Part shown: in pieces, positions 35,190 to 43,075 of the stretch
Layout: every line of letters starts with the position of its first letter
How positions within the stretch are numbered: the stretch's first letter is position 1
NCBI RefSeq assembly: GCF_036099295.1
Contig: NZ_CP107976.1
Coordinates: 8,804,001 to 8,868,000 of the forward strand
Direction: 5' to 3'
Length of the DNA stretch: 64,000 bases
Source of the DNA: Streptomyces sp. NBC_00358
Lineage (GTDB): Bacteria; Actinomycetota; Actinomycetes; Streptomycetales; Streptomycetaceae
Notes under the pieces: generated by a model
Told to the model about the DNA's origin: nothing
Databases searched by the model: none
What the model saw: only the letters and a program-made list of their open reading frames with translations
Made by a program: the position numbers and the translations under genes

Positions 35190-36311
35190 ATGGCCGAGCC
35201 GATGACGTCCGACCCGATGGCATCCGACCCGATGACGGTGCTGGTGACCGGCGCCGGAGGCTTCGTGGGCGCCGAGGTGACCGCCCGGCTCACCGCCGCG
35301 GGCCACACCGTGCTGGCACTGCTGCACCGCAACAGCGACCTCGTACGCAACAACGGCAGAAGACTGGCTCCCGGTCCCGGCACCCTCACCCGGATCAATG
35401 GTGACATCACCCGCCCCGGCCTCGGACTGGGCGACGACGACCGGCGGCTCGCCGCCACCGCCGACCGCATCGTGCACTGCGCCGCCCTCACCGACTTCGG
35501 ACTCCCCGAGGACCGGTACGAACGCGTCAACGTCGAGGGCACCCGGCACGTCCTGGACCTCGCCGTGGCAGCCCGCACCCCACTGGTGCACGTCAGCACC
35601 GCCTACGTGTGCGGGGAACGCGACGGCATCGCCCGCGAGGACGAACTCGACCTCGGCCAACGCCCCGGCAACGACTACGAGCAGAGCAAACTGGCCGCCG
35701 AGAGCCTGGTCCGCAAGGCCGCGGCGGACGGCCTGCCCGTGTGCGTGGTGCGCCCCAGCATCGTCACCGGCGCCACCCGCACCGGCCGTGTCCGCGACTT
35801 CAAGACCATCTATCCCGTGCTCCGGGTCCTCACCAGAGGCCTGGTGCGCACCGTGCCCGGCCACTACGACGCCGTCCTCGACCTGGTCCCGGTCGACCGC
35901 GTCGCCGACCTGGTCACCGAGGCCACCACCCGTTTCCAGGACGCCGAGGGCCGCACCCTGCACGCCGTCGGCCACGAACTGACCCTGCGGGACATGTCCG
36001 ACGTCCTCGCCGAGTACCCGTCGTTCCACGTACCGCGGTTCGTCCCCCCGTCCGCGTTCTCCGCCCCGGCCCTGCCCGGCAGGGAACGCCCCTACTACGA
36101 CCGCGTCGTCTCCCTGTACGCCCCCTACTTCAGGCGCCGCGTCCGCTTCGACGCCACCCACGCAGAGGCCTTCGGCCGCCGCCCGGCCGCCTCCGGCGGA
36201 CGCCCCTACCTGCGCCGCCTCCTCGACCACTGCCTCGCGAGCGGCTACCTCGGCCCGGCCCCGCGCAGGCAGCCGGCCGCCGCCCGACCCGACGGGAGCA
36301 CCCACCGATGA
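35190..36311 (+). CDS. Extended SDR / thioester-reductase-like NAD(P)H oxidoreductase
   Basis: 373 residues. Rossmann motif LVTGAGGFVGAEVTARL, HCAALTDFG and STAYVCGE, and catalytic Y163/K167 in GNDYEQSK. Resembles the reductase domains that reduce fatty acyl thioesters, and nucleotide-sugar epimerases. In the operon it could reduce the acyl or butenolide intermediate made by the AfsA-like protein. GGAGGAATCACCG precedes the ATG. The first residues repeat (MTSDPMASDPM); ATG 35232 would remove them. Overlaps the next gene by four bases. Confidence 0.88.
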   Translation: MAEPMTSDPMASDPMTVLVTGAGGFVGAEVTARLTAAGHTVLALLHRNSDLVRNNGRRLAPGPGTLTRINGDITRPGLGLGDDDRRLAATADRIVHCAALTDFGLPEDRYERVNVEGTRHVLDLAVAARTPLVHVSTAYVCGERDGIAREDELDLGQRPGNDYEQSKLAAESLVRKAAADGLPVCVVRPSIVTGATRTGRVRDFKTIYPVLRVLTRGLVRTVPGHYDAVLDLVPVDRVADLVTEATTRFQDAEGRTLHAVGHELTLRDMSDVLAEYPSFHVPRFVPPSAFSAPALPGRERPYYDRVVSLYAPYFRRRVRFDATHAEAFGRRPAASGGRPYLRRLLDHCLASGYLGPAPRRQPAAARPDGSTHR

Positions 36312-37252
36312 CCCCCGCCCACCCCGCCGAGCCCTCGTACGGCATACCTGTCTCCCCCCTGCTCACCTGCCAACCCGACAAGCAACGGCTGTACGGCGCC
36401 GACACCTACTACCAGGAGAGCCACGGGCAACTCGCCGCCCTCACCGACGACATCACCGGCTTCGCCCACCGCCACGCCACGCTGCTGCTCAAGCCCGACG
36501 CCGTCGTGACCCGGGCACTCGACGCGGCCGTGGACTGGCTGACCGGGCGGGGCTTCAGGATCGTCGGCGCGGAGATCACCCGGCTGACCCGCACGATGAT
36601 CCGTTCCCTGTGGTACTTCCAGTGGAATCTCGCCACCCCGTACCGCAGGCGGCTGGCCGCGCTCTTCCTGGAGGACGCCGACGCCCTCGTCCTGCTCGTC
36701 CGCCCCCTGCACGACCTGGACGTGCCCGCGTCGGTCGAGCTCACCCGGCTCAAAGGCCCTACGGACCCGGGCGCCCGCCGCCCCGGCCAACTGCGTCATC
36801 TCCTCGGCCGCTACAGCTACTTGCTGAACCTGGCGCACACGCCCGACGAACCCGCCGACGTGCTGCGCGAGTTGGCCGTCCACTTCGACGACACCACGCG
36901 CGACCGGCTGTTCCGCTCCGCCCTCGCCGACGAGGACCGCACCGCGCACGCCCGGGAACTGACCGGCCTGCTGTACGCCGCGAGCAAGCCCCGGGACCTC
37001 GAATTCGACCCCGCCGTCGCCCGGTTGCGCGACGCCGTGTCCCGGCACGGGGGCGCCGACCCGGCCGCCGGCCCGCGAACCCTGCTGGAGACCGCCTGGG
37101 AGCGGGGGACCGACCTCGACCCGTGGGACACCGTCATCGTCGGCTCCACGGTGCTCCCCATGCGGCAGCCCGGCCGGGCGCCCGTACTGGACAGCGCCGA
37201 CGCGGACACCTGGCGCCGCCACCTGGAAACCGTCCGAGCCACCCCGAGCTGA
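36308..37252 (+). CDS. Enlarged nucleoside-diphosphate-kinase-like protein
   Basis: 314 residues, about twice the normal NDK length. The first strand (HATLLLKPDAVV) matches the NDK opening, GPTDPGARRPGQLRHLLGR matches the ATDP..A.PGTIR region, and NLAHTPDEP aligns with the active-site NxxHGSD, placing the phosphohistidine at H177 with N174. A C-terminal helical extension (about 215-314) has no recognised match. It may phosphorylate a pathway-specific diphosphate rather than general NDPs. ATGA overlap with the SDR gene. Confidence 0.78.
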   Translation: MTPAHPAEPSYGIPVSPLLTCQPDKQRLYGADTYYQESHGQLAALTDDITGFAHRHATLLLKPDAVVTRALDAAVDWLTGRGFRIVGAEITRLTRTMIRSLWYFQWNLATPYRRRLAALFLEDADALVLLVRPLHDLDVPASVELTRLKGPTDPGARRPGQLRHLLGRYSYLLNLAHTPDEPADVLRELAVHFDDTTRDRLFRSALADEDRTAHARELTGLLYAASKPRDLEFDPAVARLRDAVSRHGGADPAAGPRTLLETAWERGTDLDPWDTVIVGSTVLPMRQPGRAPVLDSADADTWRRHLETVRATPS

Positions 37253-37262
37253 GGAGCGGCCC

Positions 37263-38246
37263 ATGCAGTTCACCCGGACACTTCCCAAGCAACTGGTGCA
37301 CCGCTCCGCGGTCGCGGAGATCTTCCTGACCGACGCCGAGCGCCACGGCGAGGACGAGATACGCCTGGCCGCTCGGTTCCCCCGCCGCCACCCCTTCTAC
37401 GACGACACGCTCGGCCTCCGCGCCCAGCATGATCCCTACCTGCTGCTGGAGGCCTGCCGGCAGGGCATCTTCGTCGTGGCCCACCGCTACCTCGGTGTGC
37501 CCCTGGGACACAAGTTCCTGCTGCGAGCGGTCGAGTTCGAGGCGCCGGACCAGACAGCCCTCACCCGCCGCGACCGCCCCACAGAGGCGGTCATCGCCGC
37601 CCGGATCGAGCAGCGGTTCCACACCCGGACCGGACCGCGGGGCCTGCGGCTGGCCTTCACGCTGACCATCGGCGCCCGCGAAGCACTGCTGGCCCGCATC
37701 GACTACTCCTGGATGCCGCCCGCGGAGTGGACGAGCCTGCGGGCCGGACAGCGCGACGCGCTGGGGCTGCCCGCCGTCCCCGTGGCCCTGCGCGGACCAC
37801 GCGTCGCCCCGGCCCTCGTCGGCCGGCGTGCCCCGGCCAACACGGTCCTCTCCGCGCCGCGCGCCGCGGACGACGGCACCCACACCGCACGCGTGCTGGC
37901 CGAGACCACGCATCCGACCCTGTACGACCACTGGGTGGACCACGTGCCCGGGATGCTGGAGCTGGAGGCCTTCCGCCAACTCGCCCTGCGCGCCTCCCTG
38001 GCCGCCGGGACCGTGCGCACGTCCAGCGTGCTGCCCGTCGCCCTGGCCGCACGCTTCCGCCGCTTCGCCGAGATGGATCTGCCGCTGGAGTGCCGGACCG
38101 CACCGGTCCGGCCCGGCGCCGACATCGAGTGCACCCTGCGGCAGCCGGGCGGCCTGGCCGCCGAGGCCCGGATCCGGCTCGCCGACGCGGACACCGTCCG
38201 ACCGGCCCGTGCCCTCTCCGCACCGACCGCGCACAAGGCCGCATGA
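37263..38246 (+). CDS. AfsA/ScbA-type gamma-butyrolactone (butenolide) biosynthesis protein
   Basis: 327 residues with the tandem hotdog arrangement of the A-factor synthase family: KQLVHRSAVAEIFLTD, HPFYDD, LLLEACRQGIFVVAHRYLGVP in the first half and THPTLYDHWVDHVPGMLELE in the second. The family condenses a beta-ketoacyl thioester with DHAP to give a phosphorylated butenolide precursor of hormones such as A-factor. No receptor regulator gene is adjacent, unlike classical hormone loci, suggesting a biosynthetic rather than purely signalling role. GAGGAGCGG precedes the ATG. Confidence 0.88.
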   Translation: MQFTRTLPKQLVHRSAVAEIFLTDAERHGEDEIRLAARFPRRHPFYDDTLGLRAQHDPYLLLEACRQGIFVVAHRYLGVPLGHKFLLRAVEFEAPDQTALTRRDRPTEAVIAARIEQRFHTRTGPRGLRLAFTLTIGAREALLARIDYSWMPPAEWTSLRAGQRDALGLPAVPVALRGPRVAPALVGRRAPANTVLSAPRAADDGTHTARVLAETTHPTLYDHWVDHVPGMLELEAFRQLALRASLAAGTVRTSSVLPVALAARFRRFAEMDLPLECRTAPVRPGADIECTLRQPGGLAAEARIRLADADTVRPARALSAPTAHKAA

Positions 38247-38256
38247 CCGCGCCCCC

Positions 38257-38346
38257 ACCCACCCGACACGCACCCACCCGCCAGGCACCCACCCGACACG
38301 CACCCGACCGACACGCACCCACGCACCACGAACCCACGCACCACGA
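38257..38346 (+). repeat. Six 15-bp tandem repeats between AfsA-like and UbiA genes
   Basis: Units of the type acccacccgacacgc. As 15 is a multiple of three, the frame stays open and would encode a (PTRHA)-type pentapeptide array if translation starts at the ATG at 38243. Confidence 0.9.
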
Positions 38347-38365
38347 ACCCACCCGGAGGGCCGCA

Positions 38366-39265
38366 GTGACCACCGTCGCCGTCCCGCACGTGCCCGCCCG
38401 ACTGGGCCGCTTCGTGCTGCGCATGTTCCGGCCGCACGTCTACGTCACGTACGGACTGCTGTGGGTCCTCACGCTGGAGGGTTCGGCGGTGGCCGCGTCC
38501 GGCACGGCCTGGCGTCCGTCCGCCGCCACCTGGGTCCGGGTCGTCACCGTCGTACTGGCGCTGCTCTTCCTGCGGATGCTGGACGAGCAGAAGGACCTCG
38601 CCCACGACCGTGTCCACCACCCGGACCGGCCGCTCGTCACCGGCGCGATCACCGCGACCGAACTGCGCGGCGCGATGGCCGCGATCACCGTGGTGGTGAC
38701 CGTCCTGAACGGCGCCCGCTCGGCCGTCGACGCCCTGCTGATCCTCGCCGTTCTCGGGTACGGACTGTTCCTCGCCGTACTGGAGCGGGTGTCGCCCGCG
38801 GTACGCGAACGACCCCTGCTCGGCCTGGCGGCCACCTACCCGGTGCAACTGCTGCTCGGCGGCTACGTCTACGGGTCGCTCGTCGCCACGGGGACGGTCA
38901 CCGCGGACTGGCGGGGGCCCGCGCTGCTCGCCCTGTGCGCCTGCGTGCTCCTGCACTTCGAGTTCGCCCGCAAGACCGCCTGGGAGGCACCACCGGGCGC
39001 CCGCTTCTACTCGACCGCTCTCGGCCCCCGCCGCGCCGCCGTCGTGACCGCGGGCCTCGCGGCGGGCGCGGTCGGCTGCCAGGTGCTGGTGTTCGCGCCG
39101 CAGGGCCCGCTCGGGCTGCTGCCCTGCCTGGCGGTCATCCTCCCCGTCCGGGGCTTCCGGCGGTTCCTGGCCGCCGGGAGCGGTGGGTGGCCTCTGCCCA
39201 CCGCCATCGGCTTTGTCGTGGCCACCTACCTGGGCCTCGTCCTCCGGGCGGTGCTGCTGCCGTGA
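38366..39265 (+). CDS. UbiA-family membrane prenyltransferase
   Basis: 299 residues from GTG with GGAGGG five bases upstream; an ATG at 38243 overlapping the previous stop would add 41 repeat-encoded residues. About eight hydrophobic segments. First Mg-diphosphate motif is LDEQKDLAHDRVHHPDRPLV; the second region is FEFARKTAWEAPPG, unlike the usual DxxxD. Would transfer a prenyl or other isoprenoid diphosphate-borne group to the operon's intermediate in the membrane. Overlaps the nitroreductase start. Confidence 0.83.
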   Translation: MTTVAVPHVPARLGRFVLRMFRPHVYVTYGLLWVLTLEGSAVAASGTAWRPSAATWVRVVTVVLALLFLRMLDEQKDLAHDRVHHPDRPLVTGAITATELRGAMAAITVVVTVLNGARSAVDALLILAVLGYGLFLAVLERVSPAVRERPLLGLAATYPVQLLLGGYVYGSLVATGTVTADWRGPALLALCACVLLHFEFARKTAWEAPPGARFYSTALGPRRAAVVTAGLAAGAVGCQVLVFAPQGPLGLLPCLAVILPVRGFRRFLAAGSGGWPLPTAIGFVVATYLGLVLRAVLLP

Positions 39266-39915
39266 CCGATGAACTTCCCCTGTCCTGCGAGGAGTTGCTC
39301 ACCACCACGCGGTCGGTGCGGCACGGCCTGGACCTGGACCGGCCGGTGGACCGGGACCTGGTCGAGGACTGCCTGCGCATTGCCCTGCAGGCTCCGAACG
39401 GCAGCAACCGGCAGAACTGGCGCTGGATCCTGCTCACCGACCCGCGGATCCGCGCGGAGGTGGCCGAGGTGTACCGGGCCGCGTTCTACGACCGTAACGC
39501 CGCCGCGCTGGAGCGGCTGCCGGAGCTTCCCGAGGCGCCGCGCTCCGTGCTCACCGCCGCCCGTGCGCTGGCCGACCGGCTGCACCGGGTGCCGGTCCTG
39601 GTGATCCCCTGTCTCGAAGTGGCCCAGGGAACGCTGCCGACGGGCAACCAGGCCGGCCTGTGGGCGTCGTTGCTGCCCGCGGCCTGGAGCTATGCGCTGG
39701 CCGCCCGCAGCCGCGGACTGGTCACCGCCTGGACGGCGGTCCACCTGGACCGCGAGCAGGAGGTCGCCGACCTGCTCGGTCTGCCGCCCACCGTCCGGCA
39801 GGGCGCCCTGCTGCCGACGGCCCACCCGCTGCGCGGCACGTTCCGGCCGGGCCCGCGGCTGCCGCTGGAGGAGGTCCTGCACCACGACGGCTGGCAGGGC
39901 GCCCGACCCGTCTGA
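39262..39915 (+). CDS. Nitroreductase-family FMN oxidoreductase
   Basis: 217 residues. N-terminal TTTRSVRHGLDLDRPVD and ALQAPNGSNRQNWRWILLTD form the FMN-binding pattern of nitroreductases. The family reduces nitro groups, quinones or enone double bonds with NAD(P)H. At the end of this operon it may saturate a butenolide or enone, replacing the usual butenolide reductase. GTGA overlap with the UbiA gene indicates coupling. Confidence 0.87.
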   Translation: MTDELPLSCEELLTTTRSVRHGLDLDRPVDRDLVEDCLRIALQAPNGSNRQNWRWILLTDPRIRAEVAEVYRAAFYDRNAAALERLPELPEAPRSVLTAARALADRLHRVPVLVIPCLEVAQGTLPTGNQAGLWASLLPAAWSYALAARSRGLVTAWTAVHLDREQEVADLLGLPPTVRQGALLPTAHPLRGTFRPGPRLPLEEVLHHDGWQGARPV

Positions 39916-39948
39916 AGCCTCCGGAGCGGAGCCGCCGGCGCGGGCCCG

Positions 39949-40689
39949 TCAGCCGACCTGCGGGCTGGGCGTCGGGGTGTCCGTGTGCACGTTCAGGTCG
40001 GGCCGCGCCGTGAGGACGACCAGGGGGGCGCCCGGCTGCGGCGGGGGCGGCGTGAGCTGGTCCTTGGGGAGCGTCGGCGGGGCGCTCTGCTGGGCGAGGA
40101 CCTGGTCGAAGTTGATGGTGCCGGTCTTCTCCATCATCGTGATGTGGTCGAGGACCGTGTCGTTCGCGAGGTTCGCGAGATTGCGCACGAGCGTGTTCTC
40201 GGTGGTGGCCCGGACCTTGGCGATGACCAGGAAGATGCTGCCGTGGGTGACGCGCAGGATGTTGGCGGCGGTCGTGTCGAACTGCTTGCCGTTCTGCGCC
40301 ACGGAGGTCGCCACGAACTGCTGCTGCTGCGGAGACGCCTGGTTCGGCAGGGTGATGTTCAGCTGCAGGGCGACCTTGCGGTCCATATCGTCGAGGCGGG
40401 CGTGCCCCACGATCAGGTGCTTGCCGGCCTCCCGCATCGCCGGTGTCGAGCCCTTCTTCAGCGCGATCTCACCCAACGGGTACTCCCACAGCCCGGCCGC
40501 GCGGACCTTGACGACGAAGTCGCGGTCGGCCTCGGTGAGCGGGCCCCACTGGGTGTTCGCGATGACGCGGGTCTGAGCGCTGGACGTGGTCTGGACGCCG
40601 AGCATGGTGGGGTAGACGAGAGCGGCGAGGGTCAGGGCCACGGCGCCGCCCACGAAGACCGTTCCTGCCATGTTGCGTGAGACGGGCAT
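39949..40689 (-). CDS. DUF4142 domain secreted/membrane-anchored protein
   Basis: 246 residues. N-terminal hydrophobic segment (VFVGGAVALTLAALVYPTML) acts as signal or anchor, followed by a helical ferritin-like DUF4142 domain (ADRDFVVKVRAAGLWEYPLG ... AGKHLIVGHARLDDMDRKVA) and a Pro-rich C-terminus. Probably extracytoplasmic; function unknown. CAGGAGG seven bases before the ATG. Convergent with the nitroreductase. Confidence 0.87.
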   Translation of the reverse strand: MPVSRNMAGTVFVGGAVALTLAALVYPTMLGVQTTSSAQTRVIANTQWGPLTEADRDFVVKVRAAGLWEYPLGEIALKKGSTPAMREAGKHLIVGHARLDDMDRKVALQLNITLPNQASPQQQQFVATSVAQNGKQFDTTAANILRVTHGSIFLVIAKVRATTENTLVRNLANLANDTVLDHITMMEKTGTINFDQVLAQQSAPPTLPKDQLTPPPPQPGAPLVVLTARPDLNVHTDTPTPSPQVG

Positions 40690-41007
40690 GATGCCTCCTG
40701 ACGTGATGTTCGGGTATCGCAGGGGGTACGGCTGCCAGGGCCTCCGTGATCATGTCGCCGGGTAAAATCTGCCCGACGCCCTGTGGTTTGCGTCACAGCC
40801 CTGAGGCTCGGGTCCGCCGAAGTTTCCCATGGGCGGCCCGCGCGCCCACCCGGTACCGGGCAACGGGCGGGTTCGGCCGGGTCGTTCGGCCGGGGCGCCC
40901 GGTAGGGGTGTCCGCCCGACGTGTTCGCCGAGGTCTTCGCAGAGGTGCGCGCCGAGGTGTCCGGAGGGCCGACGGGCCGGCGGGTCCGGGGAAGGGAACT
41001 GCTCTCC
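40690..41007. other. Intergenic region between DUF4142 and TetR genes
   Basis: Divergent promoter region with no gene. The TetR promoter/operator follows immediately. Confidence 0.4.
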
Positions 41008-41045
41008 ATCAATCGATTGATCGGCGCCTGTCGTCCGCGTAGTCT
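41008..41045 (+). promoter_or_regulatory. Promoter with overlapping TetR-type operator
   Basis: ATCAATCGATTGAT is a perfect 14-bp palindrome overlapping the -35 TTGATC. A 17-base spacer leads to the -10 TAGTCT, six bases before the TetR ATG, so the transcript is probably leaderless. Binding of a dimer would block RNA polymerase. Confidence 0.65.
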
Positions 41046-41051
41046 CCCGCC

Positions 41052-41714
41052 ATGCCCGACTCGCCACCCGCCACACCGGCCCCCGCGCCACCGCCCGCCG
41101 ACGCCAGCCGTGAACGCATCATCGCGGCCGCCACCACCCTCTTCGCCGAGCACGGCTACGACGGCACCAGCACCCGCCGGATCGCCGCCGACGCGGGGCT
41201 GAACATGGCCACCGTCGCCTACCACGTCGGCGGGAAGCCGGACCTCTACCGGGAGGTCATGCTCCGGGCCCACCTCGCCGAGCAGCGGGTACTGACGGAC
41301 GCGCTGGCCGCCTTCCGGGAGCTCGCGCCCACCGAGCCGGTCGCCGCCGTCACCGGCCTCGTCGACCGGTACCTGGACTTCTGTCTCGACCAGCCGCACA
41401 TCCCGGCCCTGTGGATGCGCCGCTGGCTCTCCGACGCCGCCGAATTCGCGAATCTGGAGGCCGCGTACGCGCGCCCGCTGATCGAAGCGGTCCGCGACAC
41501 CGTGCGCGAGGTCGTCCCGGCCGCACTGCCCGCCGGGACCGCCGCACCCGCCGACATCGAGATGACCGTCTGGACGGTGCTCTGGAGCACGCACGGCTTC
41601 TGCCGCTCGGGCATCCGTTCCGAGGTCCCGCGCTTTCGCGCCCACCTGCGCGGCCTCGTCCTGAGGGATCTCGGGCTCGCCGCCCGGGACCCGCGCGACC
41701 AGGGGCACGTATGA
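41052..41714 (+). CDS. TetR-family transcriptional regulator
   Basis: 220 residues. The HTH region reads TSTRRIAADAGLNMATVAYHVG (DNA-binding helix at the end), within a TetR N-domain; the C-domain resembles the CerR/TetR_C_36-like group. Likely autoregulates through the palindrome just upstream and controls the overlapping MFS and PLP-enzyme genes. Confidence 0.92.
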   Translation: MPDSPPATPAPAPPPADASRERIIAAATTLFAEHGYDGTSTRRIAADAGLNMATVAYHVGGKPDLYREVMLRAHLAEQRVLTDALAAFRELAPTEPVAAVTGLVDRYLDFCLDQPHIPALWMRRWLSDAAEFANLEAAYARPLIEAVRDTVREVVPAALPAGTAAPADIEMTVWTVLWSTHGFCRSGIRSEVPRFRAHLRGLVLRDLGLAARDPRDQGHV

Positions 41715-43075
41715 CGACCGCCCTGGTCCCCCCGGCCACCGACGGCGAACTCACCCGGCGCCGGCTCCTCGTCTACGGCATCGGCTCGGTCGGCACGGGC
41801 ATCTTCTCCACCGTCCCCGGCCTGCTGCTGCTCTACTTCATGACCGACGCGCTGGGCGTCCCCGCCGGAATCGCCGGACTCGTGGTCGCCCTGCCCAAGG
41901 CGTGGGACGCCGTCTTCAACCCCCTGGTCGGCGCCGCCAGCGACCGTGAGGCCGTCCGTACCGGCCGACGGACCCGACTGCTCGTCGCCGGCGGGCTCGC
42001 GCTGCCCGCCGCGTTCGCGGCGATGTTCCTGTCCCCGATGACCGGCACGGGTGCAGCGGTCTGGGTGACCGTCACCTTCGTACTGGCCGCGAGCGCCTTC
42101 TCACTGTTCCAGGTGCCCTACGTGGCCCTGCCCGCCGAGATGTCGTCCGTACCGGCCGTCCGCACCCGGATCATGGTCTGGCGGATCGTCTTCCTGACCC
42201 TGGGGATCCTCGTCGCGGGCGGCGCGGCCCCGCTCGTGGTCGGCGTCGCGGGCGGCGGCCGTACGGGGTACGGAGTGATGGGCGTGGCCGTGGGCCTTGT
42301 CATCGCCGCCGTCCTGATGGTGCCCGCCCTCGGTACCCGCTGGGTGCGCTCCCGACCCGGACTCGAGCCCCTCGGCCTGGTCGAGGCCTTCCGTACGGCA
42401 CGCGGCAACCGGGCGTTCTTCGCGCTGCTCGCCTCGTTCGTGCTGCAGGCCGCCGCCGTCGCGATCATGCTCGCCGCCGCGCCCTACGTCGCCACCTACC
42501 GCCTAGGCGGCTACGGCCTGACCTCGATGCTCTTCGTCTGCCTGGTCGCACCCAGCGCCGTCGCCGTCCCGCTCTGGGCCAAGGCCGCCGGACGCTGGGG
42601 CAGACTGCGCTGCCTCACGGTCGCGACCTGCGGATACGCCGCCGGCGCGGCGGCCCTGCTCCCGGCGGCCGGCAGCGGCAGCGGCACCGTGGCGGTCGTC
42701 GCGACGCTCGCACTGTGCGGGCTGCTCGGCGTCTGCTACGCGGCCCTGCAGGTCCTGCCGCTCGCCCTTCTCCCCGACACCGTGCACGCCGACAAGGCCA
42801 GGACCGGCCAGGTCCAGTCCGGAGCGTTCACCGGACTGTGGACGGCCGGTGAGACCGTCGGCCTCGCCGCCGGACCGGGGGCCTACTCGATCGCCCTGGC
42901 CGCCACCGGCTTCGTCTCCTCGACCCTGGACCATCCGGTCGCCCAGACCGCCACCGCGCGAACCGGAATCCTTCTGGGCTTCAGCCTCGTCCCCGCCCTG
43001 CTCATGCTGCTCTCGCTGCCTGCCCTGCGCGCCTACGGCCGCCGCCGCGCCGCGCAAGAAACGGAAACCCCCTGA
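41711..43075 (+). CDS. MFS transporter, GPH (sugar:cation symporter)-like
   Basis: 454 residues, about twelve membrane segments. The N-terminal LPKAWDAVFNPLVGAASDR resembles the GPH-family motif (KxxDAxxDPxxGxxSDR), seen in sugar:cation symporters and also in lysophospholipid transporters of the MFSD2 type. Given the adjacent lipid-lyase-like enzyme, a lipid substrate is possible. ATGA overlap with tetR and TGATG overlap with the next gene. Confidence 0.88.
   Translation: MTTALVPPATDGELTRRRLLVYGIGSVGTGIFSTVPGLLLLYFMTDALGVPAGIAGLVVALPKAWDAVFNPLVGAASDREAVRTGRRTRLLVAGGLALPAAFAAMFLSPMTGTGAAVWVTVTFVLAASAFSLFQVPYVALPAEMSSVPAVRTRIMVWRIVFLTLGILVAGGAAPLVVGVAGGGRTGYGVMGVAVGLVIAAVLMVPALGTRWVRSRPGLEPLGLVEAFRTARGNRAFFALLASFVLQAAAVAIMLAAAPYVATYRLGGYGLTSMLFVCLVAPSAVAVPLWAKAAGRWGRLRCLTVATCGYAAGAAALLPAAGSGSGTVAVVATLALCGLLGVCYAALQVLPLALLPDTVHADKARTGQVQSGAFTGLWTAGETVGLAAGPGAYSIALAATGFVSSTLDHPVAQTATARTGILLGFSLVPALLMLLSLPALRAYGRRRAAQETETP

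Noticed and set aside
30375..35599. Very long minus-strand frames across the dikinase and nucleotidyltransferase genes
   Set aside because: They lie antisense to proteins with intact catalytic motifs and show no domain of their own.
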